DNA from: Niastella sp.
Lineage (GTDB): Bacteria > Bacteroidota > Bacteroidia > Chitinophagales > Chitinophagaceae
NCBI GenBank assembly: GCA_017744515.1
Contig: JAGIBF010000060.1
Location: 1 to 49,119 of the forward strand
Length of the DNA stretch: 49,119 nt
Direction of reading: 5' to 3'
In this document: in pieces, positions 27,201 through 36,090 of the stretch
How positions within the stretch are numbered: position 1 is the first letter of the stretch
Layout of the letters: each line of letters begins with the position of its first letter
Notes under the pieces: generated by a model
The model's database searches: none
What the model saw: only the letters and a program-made list of their open reading frames with translations
Told to the model about the DNA's origin: nothing
Made by a program: the position numbers and the translations under genes

Positions 27201-30200
27201 ACAGCCGATATCAACTGGACCACCATTGGTCGGGATACGATCTTTGTAAGAGCAACAGGCCCCTGTGGCTTGCCGGGTGTGGCAGATACGCTGGTAGTGA
27301 ATGTGCAAAACACGGTAATGCCAGGCATGATACAAAACATGCTGCCAGCCAATAACAGCATACTAACCGTCCTGCCTGTAAACCTGTCCTGGTTGCCAGG
27401 CGCCAATAGCACCCGCTTTGATCTCCACCTGTGGCCTGCTGCGGAACCAAGGCCCGCTTCTCCGTTTGCATCCAACCTGACGGATATAAACATTCACATC
27501 ACCAGCTTGCCCAATAATGTAGTGTATAAATGGCAGGTGATTGCCAAAAATGATTGCGCAATAAATGAAGGACCGGTGCAGCAGTTCAGCGTAGACCGTA
27601 ATCTCGTTCTGCCCGACCTTACGATTGTCAATCCACAATTCCCGGCTACAGCTACCTCGGGCAAAACCATCGATGTGTCATGGACTGTCAAAAATACCGG
27701 TGCCGGAAGCACGGAGGCTACCACCTGGAAAGATTACGTATACCTTTCTACAGACAAAGACCTGCGCATAGGAGATGATATATTACTGGGCGAATTCGAT
27801 AACCAGTCTTTCCTGCAACCAGGCGAAAGCTACAACCAAACCAAAACCCTTTCCCTGCCCACGCAATTTGCGGGCAGTTACTACCTGTTCGTCATTACCG
27901 ATAACAGAGACGCCTACTGCTGGTCCAGCATTACTTGCGATAGCATAGGCGCGCCAAGGGGCGCCCACGGCTACGGTATAGCCGAATCCAACGAAAACAA
28001 CAACTATGCATTGAGCACATTGGTCATCGACTACGGTGAGTTGCCCGATCTGCAGGTTAACACAGTAGGCACACCATCAGTCGTATTTGGCGGCAATACG
28101 ATCAATGTCACATACAAAGTAACCAACCTCGGTACAGTAGCTGCGGTTGGCAAAGCAGGTACCTGCGGTAGGAGAGGCTGGATCGACGGCATCTATATTT
28201 CGCCCGATCCTGTATTTAATAACCGCGCTGTGTTGCTCACCCGCACCGATGTCTTCCGGAAAGTACCTTGCCCGATGCCCGGAGAACATACTGTTGATTT
28301 CCTCGGAGCAGGTCTTTCCTACACCAACCAGGCCTCCGTTACCATTCCTCCAACCTTGTACGGTAAGTATTATATCTATGTACAGACCGATCTCGCAAAA
28401 GAAGTATACGAAGGACCTTATGCCAGCAATAATATAGGCCGCAACGATTCCATCACAATAAACCTTACACCGCCGGCAGATTTGGCAGTTGCAAGCGTCA
28501 CAGTACCTGCGAATGCCCTGTCCGGCCAGAAAATAACGATCAGCTACAAAGTAGACAACCGGGGAGCCAATGCACCACTCGTAGGCACATGGACAGATTC
28601 GGTATACCTCTGCAGCCAAAACACTTTCAGCTATGCAGCTGTAGTGAGCGCAACGGCCGTACAACATTATCAGGGCGCCAGCTTTAATCCGGAAAACAGC
28701 TACAACAGCGTGGGCATCGTGAGCATCCCGGATGGAGTCACCGGGAACTACTATGCCTTTGTGAAAACAGATGCCAAAAATGATGTCTTTGAATACCTGT
28801 ACGAAGCAAACAACCTGTTGCGTAGCAATGCGCCTGTAACCATTTCGTTGGCGCCGCCGGTCGACTTGATAGTACAACAGATCCACGCGCCCGATACGGT
28901 AAAGGCAAATATTCCTTTTACCATCACCTGGACGGTAAAGAACAACGGTACTGGCAACGTGGCCAGCTCCTGGATAGATCAGGTATATTATTCAACCGAC
29001 CCCACGTACACAGGCACGATTATCTCGCTGGCCTCTCCCTTGCACCAGCCACCACTCAAAGCAGACAGCAGTGCCACCTATTCCGCTGTAGCTACAGTAT
29101 CGCAGGAAGTTGGCAATAAAAAGATATACTTCTTCGTCAAAACAGATGCCACTAAAACAGTTTACGAACATAACGGCGAAGACAACAATATCACGGCCTC
29201 GTTTGCAGGCAGCCCTGCTGGGACCTACGTGAAACCTGCCGACATCGTTGTGCTGCCCGTTCTTCCAAAGCCCGACCTTAAAGTCGACAGCTTTCTGACG
29301 CCGTCAGTAGTTACTGCAGGCGCCACTAACACAGTTTCCTTTACGATCCGTAACCAGGGCGTAGGCGATATCCTGAACAAAGGCTGGGCAGATCAGCTTT
29401 ACTTATCGAATGATTCCATACTGAATAGCTCCGATCGGTTATTGACATATAGCGGCTCCCCATTAAACCTTAAGGCAGGTGAAAAATATACCAGAACATT
29501 GCACTTTACCATTCCTGTAGAGGTATCAGGAAACAAATACCTGATACTGGCCGCCAATGGAAATAATGGCATCACCAACGACTCCATTGCTGCCAACAAC
29601 ATCGTCTATAGCCCGGTACAGATCACGGCCACACCGCCGGCTGACCTGCTCATTACACAAACAGGCACTGTCCCCAATCCGTTGTATGCAGGAATGCAGT
29701 TCTACTTAACCTTCACAGTTACCAATCAGGGAGTTGGCAATACCAATATTCCCGATTGGTATGATGGAGTTTACTTCAATACATCACCTGCCTTGCCGGC
29801 TAACCAACAACAGGCAGGCACCAAAGGCCACACAGGCTACCTGGCGCCCGGTGCCAGCTACACCGACAGCGTGCTGGTAGGCGTACCGCGTTACCTGAGC
29901 GGTAATTATTTCCTGATATTACGTACCAACAATACGCGCCAGGTATATGAAGCAGGTAATGGCATCACGAACAACGATCATGCACAGGCAGTCAATATCC
30001 AATCACTGGCCGCCCTGCCTCCGGCAGACCTGACTGTGTCGGCTGTTTCGCAACCGGCTACAGCTACCATTGGCGATCCGCTATCCATAGATTATACGAT
30101 CAGCAATACGGGCACCCACCCGGCCATCGGTACCCTCACCAATGCAGTATACCTTTCTGCGAACCCAACATTCGAAAGCGCCGCTGTACAACTGCTCAAT

Positions 30201-33200
30201 CAACAGAAGCTAACCAACGTGCTCATCAATCCGGGTACTACTGTTTCAGGTCAGATCAAGGGCACCGCTTGGGTACGCAAAACAGGCAATTACTATGGCA
30301 TTGCCCGGGCGAATGTATTGAACACAGTCAACGAAGCCGACATCAACAACAATACCAGAACAACCGATCAGACCATTGCCATAGCAGCTACAGCCATAAC
30401 ACTGAACCAGGTCAGGAACGATATATTGAAAACGGACAGCGCTCGTTACTATCAGGTAACAGTATCCGATGGCTTGGATCTGCTGATCTCGCTTACCAGC
30501 TCACTCAGCAGCATTTCGGGGCGCAATACAGTATTGGTGGCTTATGACCGGGTACCTACGCCGTTGGATTATGACATGGCGGGGCTCGATCCCACCACCC
30601 CCAATCAAAAAGTATTGTTGTCTGGTACGCAGGCTGGTACTTACTACATACGGGTAGCAGGCGAAGAACTGACGGGGCAACAATCCATTAACCTGTTGGT
30701 ACAGGCACTCCCTTTCTCCCTCATCCAGCTGGCCCCCAATGTGGTGGGCCAGGGTGAAGTAAGCACGCAGGTATATGGCGCAGGCTTCAGACAAAACTGT
30801 CAGGTAGTGTTGAGGTCCGCGGGCGGACAGACCGTTGCCACAGCCACTGCCGTTCAATTCATCAACAGTACACGGTTATATACAACCTGGAACCTGAAAA
30901 ATGTAGCTACCGGCAATTATGTGGCAGTAGTCATCAATCCCGATCATTCAGAAGCAGTTTTAACAGATGGACTGGTAGTGGAAAAAGGCACGGAGTATAC
31001 ACTCGACTTTGTTCCACTGCTGCCCAACCAGCTTCGGGCCAACCAGAATGGTCTCTTTACTTTCACAGGAAGAAACACCGGCAATGTGGATATACCTGTG
31101 ATCCAGGGCGACCTGACCATGCCCGGCTATGTAAGCATTATAAAAGTTGAAACGACAGGGAAAATACGCAAGCAAAGCAGATATATGCCTGATAGCTCCA
31201 TGATGCGTTATGGAGACTGGAATGACCGTGACAACCTGAAAGTAATTCCCTTCATAGGAAAGAACCTGGCGCCGGGAGAAACATTTTCCCTTACTTTTTC
31301 TGCCACGAACTTCCAGGGAACTACATTCCCCATTGAAGCAAGAGCTATCGGTTATCCAACCGCGCTTTTAGCACGGCAGCAGATTGGATTCATCGAAACC
31401 ATTCGGCTTACTGCACTGCTTGATCCGGCCTATGTAGGATTGAAACCTACAGATACGATGGTGTTTGCTGCTTTGCTAAATCCCAGGGCTTTTTCAGATA
31501 GTCTTATTCAAAATTATTTCAGAAGTGGTCTATTGTCCCCTGCTGATACAATAGGACTTAACATCAATTACAATTGTTCAAATTGTCTGCTCGGCTTTCC
31601 GGCAGATGCAGTCTTCACCAACCTTCCGCTCACTTATACCTATAGCCCGGCAGATCATGGCCCCGGTCTGATGACCATTGATAGCAACCAGGTATTCCGC
31701 AAAGACGAAACATTCCTGTTTGAAATTAACAAATCATTATACTGGCCTGGCTACACAGACTCCGTTGGGAAGGCTGGTGTCAATCCGGGTTGGGACTTTA
31801 TGCACATCAACGGATCGCTGGATATCCAGGCTACACCGGCAGCTCCTTTCACATTCTATATTTCATCACTTTCGTACGACAATGTGCCCGGACAACTGGC
31901 AGGGTGGTGGGCCGTAAAAGATACCTCCTGGCCTGTTATCGCAGCTACAGGAGGAATTCATGGATTCTCTACAGACAAGTTCGTGATCGATGCGCAGGCT
32001 TTTGCGTTATTCAATAAGATATACGGCGGCAGTTTTTACCTGCGCCTGAAAACAGGGGTAGCTGGAGCCGATACACTGTTCCTGTGTTTCCGTGCCCATA
32101 TACCGGGCATTGGAGAACCGGGAGTACCAGGAGCGCCGGGCGTTCCCGGTGAACCAGGCGCGCCTGGCGGGCAAGGCGGCCCGGGTGACGGTATCGTTTT
32201 CCCCGGAGTAGGTGGCAATGGTGGTAGTGGGGGAGTAGGAACGCCTGCATTACCCGGTGGCAACGGCGGATCAGGCGGCAATGGCGGCAATGGTGGTCCT
32301 GGCCAAAGCGGAGGAGCAGGAGGCAATGGCGGGAATGGAGGTAATGGAGGTCCTGGCACCTCTGGTGGCAATGGAGGTAACGGTGGCAATGGAGGCAATG
32401 GCGGCGGCGGTAGCCCGCAAGGCCCTGCAGGTGGTGGAGGTAATGGTGGCAACACCGGTGGCGGCACGTCCAACGCCGGCAGCGGTGGTGGTGGTGGCGT
32501 TGGCGGCGGTGGAACAGGCACGGCAGGCGGTAGTGGTAGTGGAACCCAGAGTGGCGCAGGCTCCAACTGCGGTCAGAATGCAGCAGCACTTAATGCCGCC
32601 TATAAAGATGCATGTGAAAAAGCGATGGATTTAATGAGAGCTTTGGTACCCTTCAAATGGCGCGACAAGGCCAATGAACTCTTCAACTTCTTTGGCGGTA
32701 TGGCCGCCGATGGTGATTGCAAACTGGAATCCTTAGTGGAATGTATTGGTGCAATATTGGGCAGTGAAGGCTTTACCAATTGGTGGGGGGGCGCAACCGG
32801 CTCACTGGTCTGTGGTCTGTCGATAGGAGACTGTATCAACCAGGGACTGTATGGTGGACCAAAATATCCTGGCTCAGAAGCCGTCAGAGACCTGATTAAA
32901 TACTCTAAATGTATTGGAGGAGCACTGAACATTGTCAACTGTATCAATAAAGAACTGTATTGCACTCCCCTGGTAGGTTCCTGCGATCCCAATGAGATCA
33001 TCGGGCCTCCGGGCTTCAGCGTCAGCAGTATGGTGGCAGGCAAGGCAACACTCCCTTACGCCATTCACTTTGAGAATGATTCCGCTTTTGCTTCCGCAGC
33101 GGCACAACGCGTTGTTATTCGTCAGAAATTACACCCCAACCTGAATCCATTGTCGTTCAGGGTCGGAGATATCCACTTTGCTAACCGTACATTCAGTATA

Positions 33201-34409
33201 CCACAAAATCAGTCAAGCTACTTCGGTGTATTGCCGCTGGCCGACTCACTGGGTTACAATGTAGAATTTACGGCAGGAGTTGATCTTGTAAACAAAGAAC
33301 TCGTATGGGTATTCCAGACCATCGATCCGGCTACAGGTCTCCCGCCGGCCAATCCCTTAAAAGGCTTCCTGCCCGTGAACGATTCAGCAGGCCTTGGTCA
33401 GGGATTCGTTAACTATACCATCAGGCCCGTTTCCACAGTTCATACAGGCGACACCGTGAGCGCCAAAGCAGACATCTTCTTTGATGTCAACAGTCCGGTG
33501 CCAACCAATAACTGGATCAGCATTGCAGACGCAGGCAATCCCCGCAGCCGGGTCACCAATGTCGCCTCAACCATTGCGGCTGACTCTGTATTGCTACGAT
33601 GGTCAGGGGCCGATGATGCAGGTGGTGTAGGCATCCGGAGCTACGCACTGTATGTGTCGGAAAATGCAGGACCATTTACCCTATATGAAACAGGCATCCG
33701 GGACAGTGCCTACAAGTTCAGGGGCATTGCAGGTAATTCCTATTGCTTCTTTACCCTCGCTACAGATAATGTGGACAATAAGGAACCAATGAAGACTACG
33801 GCAGACTTCTGCCTGCAATTGCAGGGAAGTACGCTATCGGTGAACTGGCTGCTGTTTGATGGATCATTAAAAGATAATGATGTGCGACTGATATGGTCTA
33901 CGGCTTCGGAAACCAATTGCAAATCGTTCCTCGTAGAACGATCTTACGATGGCATTCATTTCATGACCATAGGCACAGTGGCCTGCAAGGGCAATAGCAC
34001 GAGCGTCAACAATTACACCTTTACAGACAAAGGCGTGGATGGCCTGTCGACTACACGGCTGTATTACCGTATCCGCGAATTGGACAACAACGGACAAAGC
34101 AACTACTCTAAAACAGTATTGATAACGCTGCAGCCATCGGGCACGCCGGTTATAGTAAAAGCGTATCCGAATCCATTCAACCGGACACTTGCTTTACTGA
34201 TCAATTCCGGCAACGTTGCCACCAATGCCGATAGAGTTGAATTGCTATCGCTGAATGGAGTTTCCGTATACCGGAAATCCATAGCAGGCAGAAGGAGCAA
34301 TACGCCAATCGTACTTACAGTACCGGATATCCCGGCGGGCATTTACATGCTAAAGGTTTATTCAGGCGACCAGGTAAGCATCATTAAAGTGATTAAACAA
34401 CCTGAATAA
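24210..34409 (+). CDS. Giant multidomain T9SS-sorted surface protein (3,399 residues)
   Basis: Surface protein exported by Sec (signal MRLVRSLLFGCLLCCTMAGIAQ) and type IX secretion. Order: four ~80-residue repeats (about 25-335), each with EYY(I/V)(D/N)xDPGYG and WSLD; a LamG/concanavalin-type domain about 338-500 (ALHFDGTNDYVSIP, GAMDEFRLWNKALS); Ig-like and MBG-like modules to about 950; seven CARDB-type domains about 1130-2065, each starting with DL and ending near NN; a PPC-like fold about 2070-2170; a collagen-like then Gly/Asn-rich tract about 2631-2785; a Cys-rich helical segment about 2785-2930; a DPN-type domain (SCDPNEIIGPPG) about 2930-3110; FN3-like; and the C-terminal sorting domain with AYPNPF near 3316. 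Probably adhesive or structural; no enzyme centre is seen. Confidence 0.9.
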   Translation: MRLVRSLLFGCLLCCTMAGIAQVNLSRVEYYINTDPGYGNATLVNLPAPGNTFPSLSFQINFGALPVGAHVVGVRSRDANGQWSLDNKYIFAKIATAAAEGTAPALIRTEYYVDNDPGYGHATPVTLNGTTDGTGTFVADFTALSNGAHIIGVRSKDANGRWSLDHRFIFAKINTTTSEGTPPTLANAEYYVDTDPGYGRGIPVTVPAGSTEGTGLFMTDISSLNTGAHIIGVRTRDTRGLWSLDHRFIFAKIAAGGVESSASPLMRMEYFIDNDPGYGRGVPVTVPAGSTNLNTSFTANIASLAAGGHFLMVRSQNANGVWSLVYATTFSVGSPAAALHFDGTNDYVSIPHNPLLKPSAQITIEAWVKPTNIHTNRYYEIYRKEDGGARHLLSFQEAGTVLSFGLMIGSAYTELDVPIRASDYENQWVHIAATYDGSVKKIYRNGVLIGSENRTGLIATSGTTPAILGASDGSSEFFQGAMDEFRLWNKALSQCEIQAGMNCELSAKPPELILHYTFNQGIVAAPNAVTNILLDSSANHLNGTLVNFSLTGTTSNWVAPGAITPGASCGLVTSSLSIIADPAGLICAGKPVTFTAIPSLSGYNFDFQWLKNGQPVSGATDSIYTASNLNQYDTIQCTTTNNPGCSGPSIGVSNKIIIDFWQPVSQTINLTGCNSLVYHGITYTSSTTIQDTLKNTVGCDSVYQHVNITITVDPTIYQTVPVLTNTNRALRATASSFFPTLQWYRDGAIIPGVTSTTYYAAQAGTYTVSYTSSCGISPLSNPITFAANTQPQTISFPAVTGKTFGDLPFVLPATASSGLPITYRVISGQATISADTLILLGAGSIVIQALQYGNIDYDTAQAITQTIVVAKAAQTITFPAIAERVFDGQPFAPGATSNAALPVVYTIVAGNAAINGSLLQATGVGTITVRASQPGNNNYGAASPIDRTFCVLVGDVSGLSGAPTPCPGHYTYTVKNIPGAVFTWTRSSQLPVTASGSTADINWTTIGRDTIFVRATGPCGLPGVADTLVVNVQNTVMPGMIQNMLPANNSILTVLPVNLSWLPGANSTRFDLHLWPAAEPRPASPFASNLTDINIHITSLPNNVVYKWQVIAKNDCAINEGPVQQFSVDRNLVLPDLTIVNPQFPATATSGKTIDVSWTVKNTGAGSTEATTWKDYVYLSTDKDLRIGDDILLGEFDNQSFLQPGESYNQTKTLSLPTQFAGSYYLFVITDNRDAYCWSSITCDSIGAPRGAHGYGIAESNENNNYALSTLVIDYGELPDLQVNTVGTPSVVFGGNTINVTYKVTNLGTVAAVGKAGTCGRRGWIDGIYISPDPVFNNRAVLLTRTDVFRKVPCPMPGEHTVDFLGAGLSYTNQASVTIPPTLYGKYYIYVQTDLAKEVYEGPYASNNIGRNDSITINLTPPADLAVASVTVPANALSGQKITISYKVDNRGANAPLVGTWTDSVYLCSQNTFSYAAVVSATAVQHYQGASFNPENSYNSVGIVSIPDGVTGNYYAFVKTDAKNDVFEYLYEANNLLRSNAPVTISLAPPVDLIVQQIHAPDTVKANIPFTITWTVKNNGTGNVASSWIDQVYYSTDPTYTGTIISLASPLHQPPLKADSSATYSAVATVSQEVGNKKIYFFVKTDATKTVYEHNGEDNNITASFAGSPAGTYVKPADIVVLPVLPKPDLKVDSFLTPSVVTAGATNTVSFTIRNQGVGDILNKGWADQLYLSNDSILNSSDRLLTYSGSPLNLKAGEKYTRTLHFTIPVEVSGNKYLILAANGNNGITNDSIAANNIVYSPVQITATPPADLLITQTGTVPNPLYAGMQFYLTFTVTNQGVGNTNIPDWYDGVYFNTSPALPANQQQAGTKGHTGYLAPGASYTDSVLVGVPRYLSGNYFLILRTNNTRQVYEAGNGITNNDHAQAVNIQSLAALPPADLTVSAVSQPATATIGDPLSIDYTISNTGTHPAIGTLTNAVYLSANPTFESAAVQLLNQQKLTNVLINPGTTVSGQIKGTAWVRKTGNYYGIARANVLNTVNEADINNNTRTTDQTIAIAATAITLNQVRNDILKTDSARYYQVTVSDGLDLLISLTSSLSSISGRNTVLVAYDRVPTPLDYDMAGLDPTTPNQKVLLSGTQAGTYYIRVAGEELTGQQSINLLVQALPFSLIQLAPNVVGQGEVSTQVYGAGFRQNCQVVLRSAGGQTVATATAVQFINSTRLYTTWNLKNVATGNYVAVVINPDHSEAVLTDGLVVEKGTEYTLDFVPLLPNQLRANQNGLFTFTGRNTGNVDIPVIQGDLTMPGYVSIIKVETTGKIRKQSRYMPDSSMMRYGDWNDRDNLKVIPFIGKNLAPGETFSLTFSATNFQGTTFPIEARAIGYPTALLARQQIGFIETIRLTALLDPAYVGLKPTDTMVFAALLNPRAFSDSLIQNYFRSGLLSPADTIGLNINYNCSNCLLGFPADAVFTNLPLTYTYSPADHGPGLMTIDSNQVFRKDETFLFEINKSLYWPGYTDSVGKAGVNPGWDFMHINGSLDIQATPAAPFTFYISSLSYDNVPGQLAGWWAVKDTSWPVIAATGGIHGFSTDKFVIDAQAFALFNKIYGGSFYLRLKTGVAGADTLFLCFRAHIPGIGEPGVPGAPGVPGEPGAPGGQGGPGDGIVFPGVGGNGGSGGVGTPALPGGNGGSGGNGGNGGPGQSGGAGGNGGNGGNGGPGTSGGNGGNGGNGGNGGGGSPQGPAGGGGNGGNTGGGTSNAGSGGGGGVGGGGTGTAGGSGSGTQSGAGSNCGQNAAALNAAYKDACEKAMDLMRALVPFKWRDKANELFNFFGGMAADGDCKLESLVECIGAILGSEGFTNWWGGATGSLVCGLSIGDCINQGLYGGPKYPGSEAVRDLIKYSKCIGGALNIVNCINKELYCTPLVGSCDPNEIIGPPGFSVSSMVAGKATLPYAIHFENDSAFASAAAQRVVIRQKLHPNLNPLSFRVGDIHFANRTFSIPQNQSSYFGVLPLADSLGYNVEFTAGVDLVNKELVWVFQTIDPATGLPPANPLKGFLPVNDSAGLGQGFVNYTIRPVSTVHTGDTVSAKADIFFDVNSPVPTNNWISIADAGNPRSRVTNVASTIAADSVLLRWSGADDAGGVGIRSYALYVSENAGPFTLYETGIRDSAYKFRGIAGNSYCFFTLATDNVDNKEPMKTTADFCLQLQGSTLSVNWLLFDGSLKDNDVRLIWSTASETNCKSFLVERSYDGIHFMTIGTVACKGNSTSVNNYTFTDKGVDGLSTTRLYYRIRELDNNGQSNYSKTVLITLQPSGTPVIVKAYPNPFNRTLALLINSGNVATNADRVELLSLNGVSVYRKSIAGRRSNTPIVLTVPDIPAGIYMLKVYSGDQVSIIKVIKQPE
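32105..32560 (+). repeat. Collagen-like and Gly-Gly-Asn repeat tract within the giant gene
   Basis: First a run of about nine Gly-X-Y triplets (GEPGVPGAPGVPGEPGAPGG), the collagen pattern with Pro at X and Y positions, then a long GGNGGNGG-type glycine-rich tract to about 32560. Codons vary (GGC, GGT, GGA, GGG; AAT, AAC), so the tract is not a fresh single-codon expansion. Confidence 0.85.
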
Positions 34410-34763
34410 GAACAGCATATAGTAAGGAGTACTGCAAGCGATTAAGGGCTTCCAATTGACGCTTTACCGCTTCAATACCCGGCCCAGTAGGTTATTTCTT
34501 TTTCCGTATAACCATCAGGTGATAGGTATTGGATTCTTGTGCTTTTCTTTTATCATTACGATCCAAACTCCTGCCGCTGCCTAAGGAAGAGCAGTTTTAT
34601 CAGCGCCGGGCGGCGCGTGTTGTATTAAAAACCGCGAACGGGTCTTTCAGAAAAATAATCCTACCGTGATCAAACGAACGAGAGCGGCAAATAGCCAAAC
34701 TGAAGCAAAATTTTATTGAAATCTTTAGCATAAGCAAGGCATCAGTAGCCAGGACCATCCTCC
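34410..34763. other. Gene-free stretch upstream of the old yellow enzyme promoter
   Basis: No complete gene. One frame around 34570-34765 gives protein-like text broken by an in-frame stop at 34667; see the rejected items. Confidence 0.4.
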
Positions 34764-34834
34764 AGTGTGATCCACATCACACCTTTTTAGTGATTTCCCT
34801 CCTTGTGCCAGCGCCGCCCGCTATACTAATTTTG
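34764..34834 (+). promoter_or_regulatory. Crp/Fnr-type promoter of the old yellow enzyme gene
   Basis: Perfect TGTGA-TCCACA-TCACA at 34766-34781, GTGAT at 34790-34794, CCTCCTTG at 34798-34805 and TAATTTTG at 34827-34834. Each element has the same spacing as in the promoter at 15367-15437; spacer bases differ, so the match is by function. Confidence 0.85.
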
Positions 34835-34924
34835 ACAAAGCAAGTAAGGACATTCACCCGGCTACCAAGCACCACGGGCATTGTTCCTAACACACCCAAT
34901 CAATTAATTAGTAAAGCAAAAACA

Positions 34925-36052
34925 ATGACAACGAATATTTTCGAACCCGCACACATCGGAACCTTACAGTTGAAAAACCGTATCGCGATGGCGCCGATGA
35001 CAAGAGCGAGAAACGCCGATGGCATCCCCAATGAACACAACGCATTATACTATGCACAGCGGGCTGGGGCCGGACTGATCATTACCGAAGGAACAGCCAT
35101 TTCAGATACGGCGAAAGGAGTACTGTACATCCCCGGCCTGTATACACCTGAGCAAATAGAAGGCTGGAAAAAAGTCACCAGTGCAGTACACGAAAAAGGC
35201 AGTATCATATTTACACAATTATGGCATGTAGGCAGAGTGTCCCACACATCAAACCAGCCCGGTGGAAAAGCACCCGTTGGACCATCCGATATCCAGGCAC
35301 AGAATACATTTGCCTGGGGATATGATGACAATGGAAAAGAAGGATTTGTAAAAGCATCAAAACCAAGAGCACTCTCCACTGAGGAAGTTAAACAAGTAGT
35401 AAAAGATTTTGCCAATGCTGCCACCAATGCTATGAAAGCAGGATTCGACGGAGTGGAGCTGCATGGAGCAAACGGCTACCTGATAGAACAGTTTTTAAAT
35501 CCTTTTGTAAACAACCGCACGGACGAATATGGCGGGACCGTTGAAAACAGGTCGAGGTTTTTGCTGGAAGCCGTTGATGCCAGTATCGCAGCAATAGGCA
35601 ACGACAAAGTGGGTGTAAGGCTCACGCCCTACGGTGGGCTGGGAGAGTTGCCACACTATGATGAAATAGAAACCACTTACGAGTACCTCGCAAAAGAATT
35701 GGCGAAAAGAAAAGTAGCCTATATCCACCTGATGGACCAGCAGTCCAAAGGAAGCCATGCATTGCCGGAAGGGTTTTTAGAGCGATTCCGCTCATGGTAC
35801 GATGGAGTGATCATTCTCGCAGGAAGTATGAACAGAGAAAAAGCAGAACGGCTTATCAATGCCGGCACCATTGATATTGCAGGTTTTGGAGAACCGTTTA
35901 TATCCAATCCCGATTTGGTAGAACGCTTGCAGAACAACTGGGAGTTGACCCCACCAAACCGCGACCTGCACTATGGTTTAGGTACCCATGGCTACACGGA
36001 CTGGGAAACATATAAACGCCCTGTAAAAACTTCAGATAAGTGTTACGCTTGA
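34925..36052 (+). CDS. Old yellow enzyme family alkene reductase
   Basis: FMN-dependent ene-reductase (NemA/xenobiotic reductase group) that reduces electrophilic C=C bonds or nitro compounds with NADPH. I choose ATG 34925, giving MTTNIFEPAHIGTLQLKNRIAMAPMTRARN, the family start. Further motifs: QLWHVGRVSH, FDGVELHGANGYLIEQFLNP, NNRTDEYGGTVENRSRF and ILAGSMNREKAERLI, which bind FMN phosphate, plus the active-site region GANGYL. Length 375, typical. It is a single gene with its own Crp/Fnr-type promoter and a terminator at 36061 shared with tmRNA. Confidence 0.96.
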   Translation: MTTNIFEPAHIGTLQLKNRIAMAPMTRARNADGIPNEHNALYYAQRAGAGLIITEGTAISDTAKGVLYIPGLYTPEQIEGWKKVTSAVHEKGSIIFTQLWHVGRVSHTSNQPGGKAPVGPSDIQAQNTFAWGYDDNGKEGFVKASKPRALSTEEVKQVVKDFANAATNAMKAGFDGVELHGANGYLIEQFLNPFVNNRTDEYGGTVENRSRFLLEAVDASIAAIGNDKVGVRLTPYGGLGELPHYDEIETTYEYLAKELAKRKVAYIHLMDQQSKGSHALPEGFLERFRSWYDGVIILAGSMNREKAERLINAGTIDIAGFGEPFISNPDLVERLQNNWELTPPNRDLHYGLGTHGYTDWETYKRPVKTSDKCYA

Positions 36053-36060
36053 TAACAACA

Positions 36061-36088
36061 AAAAAGGGCGACCTGCTGGTCGCCCTTT
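36061..36088. terminator. Bidirectional terminator between old yellow enzyme and tmRNA
   Basis: Perfect 12-bp arms AAAAGGGCGACC (36061-36072) and GGTCGCCCTTTT (36077-36088) around TGCT. A T-run follows the hairpin on both strands. Confidence 0.9.
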
Positions 36089-36090
36089 TC

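Noticed and set aside
32036..32566. Long minus-strand open frame opposite the glycine-rich tract (Pro/Leu-rich product).
   Set aside because: It is the complement of GGN-rich repeats: low-complexity sense codons keep the reverse frame open. It has no start context or family match.
34570..34765. Protein-like text upstream of the old yellow enzyme promoter, with an HTH-like FSISKASVARTIL.
   Set aside because: The frame is broken by an in-frame stop at 34667 and lies over a regulatory region; the likeness is too weak to call a relic.
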